Source: Otis tarda
Lineage: Eukaryota > Chordata > Aves > Otidiformes > Otididae
Assembly (NCBI GenBank): GCA_026413225.1
Contig: CM048552.1
Location: forward strand, 201,513,553 to 201,577,552
DNA length: 64,000 bases
Direction: 5' to 3'
The position numbers and the translations under genes are program-made. The first letter of the stretch is position 1. Every line of letters begins with the position of its first letter. Shown here in pieces: positions 1-11,703 of this stretch. Under the pieces are notes generated by a model. The model was given only the letters and a program-made list of their open reading frames with translations. It was not told the DNA's origin and ran no database searches.

Positions 1-1525
1 GAATGACCACTACATATACATTTAATGAATTATCAAGAAGATCCCTTTAAGTTTTTGCAGCTTTTTAGTATTTTAAGACAGAATTTCAAGAAGTTCCAAA
101 AATCTGATCTTATTAAGTACGAAAACGATCCCAAAGTTCTCAATTTGCTGTGTATGTCTGAGGTGGCAACAGGAAGATGTTACTGTGCAAGACTGAACAA
201 TTATACGACAGGGCTTCAGGCATACAAGAAAACACAGAATACGCTTTTGGCATTCAGTAAGGAAAACATCCCTTCTGAATGACCTAATTGTGGCAGAAGA
301 TAAAGTGTTTCCAACTGGTGTGGAGTGTGCTTCTCTGTTTATTCCCTTGTATACCAGCAATTCTTAAAATAATTTTTTTCTCCTCCACAATAGGACCTAA
401 TATTGATCAACAAGATCATTATGTGGTTAATGCTCTGTAAATGAATCCAATTATTACATCTCAATTCAAATGCTTTTAGAGTCATACTGATTTGCCAAAT
501 AAAGTAATTTTTCCAGGGTGTCAGTCCTGTTTTTAAGGTATGAGGTTCCTATTTTGAAGATGATCTTCTCAGAACTAACATACAATTTTTGCAGTACTCT
601 TCAGAATGCAGTAGTAAACCAGTATTCATGGCTTCCAAACACAAGATATTTTTTTTTGTTCTGTTTTTCTTGCCTAGTGCAAGAAAAGAAAAAACAAAGT
701 ACAATACAAGCCAATACAAATAATCTCCTAACAATCAGTAGATTAAGAATACTGTTAGCAATAGCAAGCAATAAGATCTCTGAATATTCCATAAATCCAC
801 CCTTTCAGAGATTCGTTCCATATTCAACTTTTTAAAAGCCTAAAAAACATCTGCATTAAACTGTATATCATGCTTCACATTTTGACCAATTTTCACTTGG
901 TCTGAGCTTGGGAAGCTTTTCAGAATTGTTTCCTATACAGAAATGTATCTGTGCAGAAGCCTTTTAAATGTCAAAATGAAATAATTACATATTATATCCC
1001 CATAGCAATTATTTTGTTAGTCTTGTCTATTAAATAATTGTTACACTGTACATGCTTAAAAATCATATTTCAAATTACTATGAACTGACATCCTTCTTTA
1101 AGATCATACCTGTTTAAACAAACTGGTAAGAACATTCATATGTACAGTACTTAAAAGTCACGCACGACTACCTGAGATATCATGGGAGGTTTGCTTTAAA
1201 TACACATCTTGATGATATCAGGACTGGAACAGCAGTATCCTCAAGAATGCTGAACAAGAAGGTTGTTTTCAATGCAGAAAAAACAATGTGCAATGAATTC
1301 CTCTTTTGCTTTTAAATATTGATATCAAGTTGTGCTAATGCAGCACTCAAAAACAATGTTTGGGTTGTGACCAGAGAAATGGTTCAAAAATGTGTTTGGC
1401 AGAGCTTGGGGTTTTTGGGGGGTTTTTCTTTCTTAGAATGCCTTCATGTAGCAGAAGCTCCCCTGCTAGCCTAATTTAATGCTTTCATTTTTCTAATTAT
1501 GCTGAAACATCAGTTAAGAGCCTAC
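1..1525 (-). other. YAP1: YAP1 intron 6 (partial)
   Basis: The donor GTAGGC lies at its right edge; the acceptor and exon 7 lie off the left end. The stretch is AT-rich with no recognised repeat. The leftmost 0.5 kb contains protein-like reading on the plus strand, listed separately. A G/T-rich patch sits near 1409-1432. Confidence 0.9.
25..450 (+). pseudogene. Possible decayed coding fragment, parent unknown
   Basis: Position 25-282 is open for 85 codons with a plausible amino-acid mix (for example SEVATGRCYCARLNNYTTG). Near its stop, a shifted frame stays open to a TAA at 364-366 (LNDLIVAEDKVFPTGVECA), and a third open piece at about 394-438 (GPNIDQQDHYVVNAL) ends in TAA. AATAAA follows near 499. 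Such a chain of frames suits an old frameshifted retrocopy, but ORFs this long also occur by chance in 64 kb. It is inside YAP1 intron 6, antisense to the gene. I do not recognise the protein. Confidence 0.2.
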
Positions 1526-1573
1526 CTGATGTTTTGGAGAATTTGCTGTGCTGGGATTGATATTCCGCAATGC
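1526..1573 (-). CDS. YAP1: YAP1 exon 6: 48-nt alternative exon
   Basis: This 48-nt stretch has a T-rich tract ending ACTCTTAG upstream and CAG|GTAGGC downstream. It reads ALRNINPSTANSPKHQ in phase 0, which aligns with the 16-residue exon 6 segment of mammalian YAP1 (recalled as AMRNINPSTANSPKCQ), with Met-to-Leu and Cys-to-His changes. Inclusion interrupts the leucine zipper (gamma and delta isoforms); skipping joins exon 5 to exon 7 without changing frame. It is too short to show as an ORF and was found by its peptide and splice sites. Confidence 0.94.
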
Positions 1574-3308
<1,735 letters not shown>

Positions 3309-4410
3309 TTAAAAATGAAATTCAAACAAATACATGCAAGTACTATCCTTACGAGGCATATATTAAAAGCTTTATAAAATTACAAGCCATGACAGTATAC
3401 AACATGCAGCCTACGTTGATGTTCAGAGTCTGAAACGTATGCTCACGTGTTATTCTTGTGAAATCAATGCAACAGTCTCATGTTTAAGAGTACATACTTG
3501 TTCTAAAAGCTTCTGAAAACAGTTAAATGTGTAAGTTGGTAAACACTTCAAAAGTGGTAGTAAAACATTTCAAGTTTAATTGGAAGGATCCCTCTCTCTC
3601 TCCCCTCCCAAATAAACTATTCTCAACTTAGACACAAGTAGTATAAAATTATTTTTCTTATTCATGTGAAATCTTAGAATCATTAAACTTGAGAACACAT
3701 AAAACGACAAAACAGATCATCTCACTTACTTATATCAAACTACATTTGGTTAAAGGCTATCGTTCTTCCTAATGCGGTGCAGGTCACGCAACAATCATTC
3801 ATGTACTTGCACATCAAGTTTTGAGTGTTACAGACTCCATTTAGGGCATTTTGACATGCAGAATTAGAGCCAATACAGAAATTGTAGATGAGTTATACAG
3901 CCAAACATACTGCCATCAACATACAAAACATTTTGCAGTGCTTCGTTTTCTTTTACCCCACATAAGTATGTCATGCATGTTCTCCAAGTGTGGAGAAGAA
4001 AAAGCATTGTCTTGTATGCCTAACGCACAATGAGACCCCACCTCCCCTTCCGTCATAAAAGCAAGACCTAAGACAATATTATTTGATAAAATAATGTATG
4101 ACTGGGATGCATCTACTTGACAGGCTTGATTTTCCCCTCACACAAGACTAGCATGGTTAAAGTCAACACAGACACTGGAGTTCCCATCATGAAACAGAGG
4201 GCTGGGAAAGGCGGAATGTTTTACAAGGGCACTATTTTCAGGGGCTTTCAGTTTTGGAATCAGCTGTCCATCCTGTTGTCTGGAACAGCCTGAATACGTT
4301 AACACTCACATTATGATGCAGAACACATTTGCCGAAGCAGTGATGGGAGAGTGGTGGGGTTTGGTGGGTTTTTTTTTCTGGGAATGAGGATTATGGTTTA
4401 TGAGAACTAA

Positions 4411-4431
4411 GGGGGGGTGGGGGGTGGGGGG
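4411..4431 (+). repeat. G-run cluster, G-quadruplex candidate
   Basis: Three G runs of seven, six and six bases are separated by single T residues and followed by AAGG. The first run can split, so four stacks of three are possible. The G-rich strand is the template strand for YAP1. Confidence 0.6.
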
Positions 4432-7400
4432 AAGGAATGATGACAGGGTGATTTGGTGCAAAGAAAACCATCTGTTCTATCAGTCTGAATTAATGTTTTC
4501 ATCATATATCGAGGACTGCTGGAAGATTAGTACTTCTAACTATCATAAAGGAGAATTATCTCATAAAGAATCTGTATCATCTTTTCTCTGAAGAGCCTTT
4601 TAGTCTCCACTGTCTTTTGAGTATTCAACTTAAGGTGCAGTAGTGCCTTTCTTCTTTTCCAAGAAAGCCTAAATAGATTTATCTCATACTAGCAGTAAAA
4701 ACAGCTGTTGCTTCACAGCCTTGCTCCCTTTTCCCTTTGCCACAGCTCATCTTTCCATTGAGAGGTAATGTAGGAAGAAGAAATGCCGTATGCACACTGG
4801 AGCGAGAACAGAAAAGACAAAAATAAGTTGAAAACGGTTACAGATTCAACTCTCTAGTCTACCCTTTCAACTATTCCGTAGGTCCAGCACAGAGTCAACA
4901 GGGGAATGGACAGGTGGGTCACATTTTCATGAGTCAAGTCAAAATAAAATGAAGTGTCAAATAGCTTGAAGGAATTTGAAATCATCTTTTATGTAGTTAC
5001 TTGTGAGAGCACTTCATATATGTGATCACAAATAAGATAAAACTGTCTGTAAAGGTAAGTGAATAGGTGAAGTAGAAATAGAAACTGAATCCCCGTATCA
5101 AGTAGAAACAACAGAGTGAATACAAAGGGTTGGTGGTTCGACTCCAATCTGCAAGTCCCAACCAAGACCCAGAGAGGAAAAAAAATAGCAGCGAGATGAT
5201 GTTGCTGTGATTAAATCTTAAAATCCAGCAGTTGATCTTACGAGACATCCAGCACCACTTTGCCATCAAAACTGAACCACAGGAAGAAGATGACCAGGAC
5301 GAGGCAATCAACCAGCTTTGTGAGATGAGTTGTCGTCCACAGGCCAGCAACAGGAAGAGACAGGACAGCCTCTTCCTCTGATGAACAAACACAGCAGGTT
5401 CCTATGCCCCAAGACACCAGAAACTGTTAAGCAACAGTTTCAACAGCACCAACAACAGTCCTGCAAGGATGTGAGTAGTGAACAGTGACTACAAGCTCCA
5501 AGACCTCCACTTGGGCAATCTCTGCTGGAAGACTGACAGCAATTAAACTACCTACATTTACCAAATTAGGACAAAGCTGAAGCTAGAGTGCAATGCAAAA
5601 AAATACAGCCCACCTAGCAGCTCCAGACAAGCTAGACACAACACTACTGGAGTGGGGAATGTATCTCCTGTTTACCCAGAATCCTATCAAGCCTGGAACC
5701 AGGACCATACCTTTTGCTTTTTATATCTTACCCTCCTTCACCTTAAAAGCAGACAACGAAGGGGTCAGTAGGGGACAACAGAAAACAAAGCCTTCTCTGG
5801 CTGTTAAGCTCATTCTGCAACTCAAGCAGTCTGCACTACCCTTCAGAAGTTCCAGGATTGAAACCCAGTTATTAAACAAGATGGAAGGTCAATTACAGTG
5901 GAAAGTAAAGAGAGACAAAGGTTAGAAAATTCTAATCACCTCAAAGAAGTACATCCAAGTTTTAAGTAAACTACCTAGCTTGTAAAAATTAAGTACCCAA
6001 AGCTGAAGAATGTCAGTTTTCTCTTGTTTAAAAGGCCACCTTTATGGTCTAGTCTCCAACTACATAATCATACAATCTGGAGTCCCTGCCTCATGCAGTT
6101 CACAGCCAAGTCATGTTACAGATAACCTCATAAAAATATAAGTTTCTAACATTAGTTAAACACTTAAGTGCAATGCTACTAACATCCCTTCAACATGTTA
6201 TGAATTTGTTTTTCCTGCATGCACCACTCAAGTATTACTTCCCTAGGTCTCTCTTCCCCTGAAATGCGGCTTTGGAAATAACTTCCTTCTCATGCCAAAT
6301 TCTTCATGTTTTATATACCTGTATCTTTCTGAGAGCTGCTTGTGTTATTCTTGTTCTCTCTGATCACAGTTTGCTCCATTCTTCCTATCTACTGACTTTG
6401 CAATTAAAACTGTAAGAAACAAATCATGTTTGTCTGATGTTTTTGATTTTTTTCCCTCATCCTAGATCCCTGAAAAGCCTTCTACTGTCCATTTTGGAAG
6501 TAATGTTTCCAACAAAAAGTGTATCTAAAACAAGATATCATAAGATAGTGAGACCTCAGTGTATACTTAATATTAATCAATAAATATTGGGAGAAAAATT
6601 TATTTTATGATTTAGTAATTATTCAGAAATCAAACCTAAAAATGTAGTTTCTAAATTCTTATTCAAGTATCCACTAAAAGGATTTTTATGATCATTCTAT
6701 TATTTCAAGAATGCAAGTGCAAAAGACTTCAAACTGACAAGATTTTAAACTGTCTCAGGACAGACCATGGAGATGTTTTTCATGTAAAGGAACTATTTTT
6801 AACTGTGAAATTAAACTAAAAGTTTGGACATTAAAAGATGATACTGCTAACTGAATTTTACTGACTTAACATAATCACTAAATGCAGAACTAGTGGAAAA
6901 AAACCCAACAGTAATAATAATTAATGATTTTCAGCCATCTTAGCTGATTACATGAGTGTGCTATTTTCAAGTGAAACAGAAACAAGACTTATTTTCTATG
7001 ATTTCCTACACAATTTTTCATTAAGTGACAGGAAAAAACAGAAGGTTTTAAAGTTTTCGTTGCTGCTGCTTTGGGGTTTTTTGTTTGTTTTGGATTGTTT
7101 TGTGGTTGTTTTGTTTTGTTTTTAATTCTCAGATCTCAGTTACTTACTGAGGATATGACTGCAGAAACCTGCACTCAAAAGAATATGCTTATCAATGTGA
7201 TATCAGACAAGCCCATTTGATTTTTTCCATACCTCACGGGTTTGCGATGATCCTGACATGCACAACTCTCTGTAAGCACTCTGAATTTCAAGGCAAAGAG
7301 CTTCATTTATCTATTAGAGTTCAGACTTATCAGTTCTCTAACGCATCCTGTTCCTTACCTTCCACGGCTATGGAAAGCCTTTAAATAAGGGGCTCTGCAC

Positions 7401-7764
7401 CCACACCGCGGAGGCTGTAAAGACCTCACAGGCAGAGAAGGAACAAACAAGGCTTTGTTTCTAGAAGAGGGGGATTTGAGGGAGGAGGAGGAGGGGCAGA
7501 CAAGTTAAAAAACACGGGCAACTAAAGACAATCAAAAAAGATCTTGCCGCCCTATAATATAGCTTAGCTTCACGATATGCAGAATACAGTCAATTGTAAT
7601 AGCAGCAATATGCTTTTGAGAACAGGGAATTAGTGGTCATCAAATACTACACATTAGGTGTTCTACTGTCCAAACTCAACAGCAAAATGTCTGTTCTGTA
7701 CTGTAGCAGACAACACTTGACAGTTACTGGAAAAAGTTTAGGCTGTTGCCTACATCCTTACTGG

Positions 7765-7805
7765 AAAAAAAAAAAAAAAAAAAAAAACAAACCCAAACAA
7801 AAAAA
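7765..7805 (+). repeat. A23 tract with A/C-rich tail
   Basis: Twenty-three A residues (7765-7787) are followed by CAAACCCAAAC-type low-complexity sequence. No retrotransposon body was recognised upstream, so it is called a simple repeat and not a poly(A) tail. Confidence 0.8.
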
Positions 7806-8368
7806 ACCAAACAGAGAGAAACAATTACCAGTCATTGGTGCTAGAGAGAAAAGGCCAGCAGATTGTTAACAGCTCAGACATAAAAGGCTGATTCTCTCCC
7901 GAGATCCAGTGCCAATTTAAATCCCACGTCCCAGGGCAGCGGCAGTTTGCAGTAACACAGCACCTTTCCCCTACGCAGAATCGCATGGAAATATTTCTGT
8001 AGAGCACCCTTAATGGTTCATAGACACAGCTGAATGTTTGATAGTTTTTCTTTTGTATTTATCATTTCACCTCTCAAAACTAAAACTAATTTCAATCTGC
8101 AAATTTAAAGACATTATTTATTTGAACAAACAACAACGAAAAAGCTCAGGACCTCAGCATACTATAACTTACTGTTCTTAATAATAAGAATAAACGTTTT
8201 CATTGAGGGAAATGAAAAAGAGCACTTGTGCCCTTCAGCTTCTTTTGGAAACCAGACAGGTTTTGTGCATGATTTTTGGCTATGGCCAGGTTTTTGAATG
8301 GTGCTAGTTAGCAGCACAGCAACAGAAGCAAAAATCCTCTTTGATTGAGCTGAAAAGAGCTGTGAAGA

Positions 8369-8425
8369 AAAAAAAAACAAACCCAAACAAAACAAAACAA
8401 AACACCAAACAAAAAAACAACCCAG
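8369..8425 (+). repeat. A/C-rich low-complexity repeat (CAAA/CAAAA)
   Basis: The strand is almost free of G and T and is built of AAAAC and CAAAC words. Similar patches occur at 21421-21475, 31870-31919, 48930-48960 and 57948-57985. Confidence 0.75.
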
Positions 8426-10546
8426 CAGGATTTGAAAGAATGAGTCTCGGAAGTAATAAAAACTTGTTCCAAGTGGCTTTTTTAGAGATACTTGGTACAA
8501 CAATTTGTTATTTAATCAGGATACAAGTCATGTTTCTGGATTGCATTCTTTATAATGCATTGCTGTGTTACTTCAAAGAAATCGCAGTTGCAGTTTCATA
8601 ATGCTGCTGTTCTAAAACAACCTAAAAATTAGCACAAGAAAATATTCAGTTCTTTTCAGCCTCCAATTAATCTGAGAATCCTGGAGCTTAGCTTAGAGTA
8701 AAGGGGAAACCTGAAACAGACTGTTCTCCAGGCTCACTTTGCTGTCTCAGAGCGTACTAACAAATCTTAGTGTCTTAGTCAGGTAAGTAGAAATATTCAC
8801 ACACCCCTGAGCTGGACTCTTGGTTAAAACAGGATATATCAAGTGAAAATACTATCTATTACAGAAGCATGCCCAAACTACAGATTGATTACTCTGCATT
8901 TATCAATTACTTGTATTCAAGTGAAATTAACCTGTTGATTAAAACAATATTAACAAATTTAAACAGTTCTTTGCTTCCTTTGATAAAGCTGTCACTGTTT
9001 TTAAAAGTCTTTCTGTATCCTAAAATGCAGAGGTGTGACAGCTAGACTGAGTGACCATCACTGACTCTATAGCATCCACAGACAGACTCTTAACACACTG
9101 GAAAGTAAACTGAAGTAAAACACTATGGCAGTTTTTCATGGATCTAACCTTTTTCCCCTGATAGAAGTCAATAGCAATATTTAGAAAGCATTTTCACTCA
9201 ATGTATTCCAGTTTCAGAAGAACTGAAATTTTCTGATCAGCCAGAAAAGCAAATATAAATGAGATTCAGCAGTAACATAGCTAGCTATACAAAACTTCTG
9301 CTCAGTGCATGCATATAAAACAAAACATGTTCCATTCTCTAAAAAGAAATCAATTTTAATTTTGGAAGTCTAAAAAAATTTGAAAATATTTGACTTAATT
9401 TTTAGATCTTCATACAGAATGGAACTGACAGTGTATTAGAACTACAGAACAATAATGCAGGACACATTGCATAGGACAGATTATAAGAAGAAACCTCAAC
9501 TGGTGTCATGAAACACTGAAGACTACAGAATGTGCAGGACTGATCTCATCAAGGCCCCATGCCTGTCCACCGAATATTTGGAAAAAATGTATTTAATCAA
9601 AGCTAGTCCGCATTTTAGACCAAAGTTTAATCAGCAAAGATTCTACTATAAGGGTATTAGCTGCAAACTGTTTCACTGCTTAGTCACCACGTAATACTTC
9701 CTGGGTTAATAAGGCCAAAACACAAGCTTCTGTGTAATTTCTTATAAAATAATATGAAAACTTTTTTTAAAATGTCGGTTTCCTCCAATTTGAGAGGAAC
9801 ACACTCCGTGTATATGCATGTGCACATCTGCATCTTTTTAAAATCTGTCACAAGCTCATTAGAAATGATTAAACAGGAATTACAAAATGCAGTAAAAACT
9901 ACTGTAATTAAAAAACCCACAAAAATACAAGAAATCGAAATCACGTTTCAATATGATTGAATTCAAGGAGGGAAAAAAAAGCTGTCACTTCTTTGAATTT
10001 TACATTATGTATGATTACAGAGTATATAATTATTGTGTGTACATTTATACTTAGGTTACAGATAATGAATGAGGTGTTCAAAATGATGCTCCTTCAATTT
10101 TTAACATAGTGCGCTCAGGAACAGAGACAAGCAAACCACAGAGTTAGAAGGGTATGACAGAAAATATGGCCCTATTAAGAGGTCACAGCTATTCTAGCAC
10201 AACACTGGAAGTATGCATTACTTTTACTGGCCTAAAGACACCATTACCAACAAATCTCCTTTTTCAAACAGGATTAAATTATTTTGAAAACAAAACAAAC
10301 CCAAACAAGGTATAAAGTCATATAAACCAACTGCCCTGAAAAATCCTTAATAAAAGTGGGGTTTTCTCCCTTCTTTTGATTAGTATACAAATATCCTACA
10401 GAAAGTAGGTAACTGCATCCTTACACAATACTTGTGGACAGGTTTAATGAGTTCTTCAGTGAACTTTGTTTAGTAAAGAGGTCTAAATAAATCCTGCTTT
10501 CGAATAAAACAGGATTTCATTTTCTGATATGATGATGAACAACTAA

Positions 10547-10551
10547 TACAC
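10547..10551. repeat. 5-bp target-site duplication, left copy
   Basis: TACAC directly precedes the TG end of the LTR and matches 11699-11703 exactly. Confidence 0.85.
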
Positions 10552-10680
10552 TGTTCTGGTTTTGTCAGTGAGGGGGGGCCTAAGGTGGTAGCTTCTGTAG
10601 GAAACTGCTAGAAGTCGCTCCCCTTTGTTCAAGTGGACTCGGCCGGGCCTAGGGCAGACCCACTGCTGGCCAAGGCCGAG

Positions 10681-10733
10681 CCAATTGGTAGCAGAATGTC
10701 CCATGATAACGCCTCTGCGATAACGTATTTAAG
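10681..10733 (+). promoter_or_regulatory. LTR core promoter (CCAAT and TATA-like box)
   Basis: CCAAT at 10681-10685 and GTATTTAAG at 10725-10733 are spaced about 40 bp apart, as in retroviral U3 promoters. Transcription would start about 25-30 bp further right and run antisense to YAP1. Whether it is active cannot be seen. Confidence 0.5.
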
Positions 10734-11058
10734 CAGGGGAAAACAGAAAAAAAAAGGAGAGAGAGGAGAAGATGTGAAGAAACTGAGCGGGGGGCAGAGA
10801 GGGGGAGGCGCGAGCCTCGTGGGCCTTGCAGGCCTCACCCTCTGGCCTCCCGCTGGGCAGCCGACTGGGCCCAACTCGGCCCAGCCTGGCTGCAAGAAGT
10901 GGAGAGGAGATGAGAAGTGAACTAGATGTAAAAAGGATCCTGAGAGGCGTCTGCCAGCCTGTTGTAAGGAACAGCTGCAGACGCCAAGGTCAGTGAAGAA
11001 GGAGGGGGAGGAGTAATGCAGCTCCTGGCCAAGATTCCTCTGCAACTCGTGGTGAAGA

Positions 11059-11316
11059 CCATGGTGGAGCGGGTTGTCCCCCTGCAGTCCATGGAGGTCC
11101 ACGGAGGGGCAGAGATCCACCTGCAGCCCATGGAGGACCCCACGCCAGAGCAGGTGGAGGCCTGAAGGAGGCTGTGGCCCATGGAGGGCCCGCTGGGACA
11201 GCTGTTCTAGAGGGACTGCACCCCGTGGAGGAGATGACCCACGCCGGAGCAGTTTCACGAAGGACTGTGGCCCGTGGGAGGGACCCCACGCTGGAGCAGA
11301 GGAGGAATGCGAGGAG
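11059..11316 (+). repeat. Tandem imperfect repeats inside the LTR
   Basis: About six units begin with CCATGG(A/T)GG or CCCGTGG(A/G)(A/G)G at roughly 11059, 11089, 11126, 11178, 11222 and 11271, 30-52 bp apart. Three also contain CCACGC(C/T)(G/A)GAGCAG. They lie between the TATA-like box and the poly(A) signal. They lower the stop density, so overlapping ORFs appear on both strands; none looks coding. Confidence 0.7.
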
Positions 11317-11503
11317 TTCTTCCCCCGACGATCACACAGCGGCATAAAACAACGCGTGATGAACTGACCGCGACCCCCATTCCCTTCCCCCGCCCCGTGC
11401 CGCTCGGGAGGGGAGGTAGTATAGATAATGTTAAGCCCGGGAAGAGGGAGGGGTGGGGGGAGGTTATCTTGTTCCCTGTCTCATTCTCCTGCTAATTTTA
11501 GAA

Positions 11504-11509
11504 AATAAA
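11504..11509 (+). terminator. LTR polyadenylation signal
   Basis: AATAAA lies downstream of the repeats and about 190 bp from the CA end, in the expected order for an R/U5 boundary region. Confidence 0.55.
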
Positions 11510-11698
11510 TGAATAGTTTTCCCCAAGTCGAGTCTGTTTTGCCCGTAACGGGGGCAAAACTTTAAGGATTTCTCCCCGTCCTTATCTCAAACCTTGAGCC
11601 ATTTTTTTCCTATATCATCTCCTCCTATTCTCTCGGAGGGTGGGGGGAGCAAGAGAGAGACTGCGTAATCTGGTCCCGATCAGGGCTGAACTACGACA

Positions 11699-11703
11699 TA
11701 CAC
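11699..11703. repeat. 5-bp target-site duplication, right copy
   Basis: TACAC directly follows the CA end of the LTR. The 5-bp length fits several avian ERV groups. Confidence 0.85.

Larger units (their letters stand above)
10552..11698 (+). mobile_element. Avian endogenous retrovirus solo LTR
   Basis: A GC-rich block of 1147 bp starts TGTTCTGG and ends CTACGACA, so it has TG...CA ends, and is flanked on both sides by the identical 5-bp duplication TACAC (10547-10551 and 11699-11703). It contains a CCAAT box (10681), a TATA-like GTATTTAAG (10725-10733), tandem repeats (about 11059-11316) and AATAAA (11504-11509), in promoter-to-poly(A) order on the plus strand. The 3' part resembles LTRs I remember from bird ERVL/ERVK-type families; the exact family is not assigned. 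No internal retroviral genes follow, so the provirus recombined to a solo LTR. It lies in YAP1 intron 4, antisense to the gene. Confidence 0.88.

Noticed and set aside
4997..5392. 131-codon minus-strand ORF on the YAP1 strand
   Set aside because: Has no similarity I can see to YAP1 or another family, and no fitting splice phase; its Leu/Phe/Ser-rich text is typical of a translated intron.
7765..7787. A23 tract as a retrogene poly(A) tail
   Set aside because: No coding or SINE/LINE body or target duplication was seen next to it.
10629..11345. 238-codon minus-strand ORF and several overlapping ORFs of 86-99 codons
   Set aside because: They lie inside the GC-rich tandem-repeat part of the solo LTR, overlap one another in several frames and contain repetitive Pro/Ser/Leu text. 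The low stop density is due to composition.
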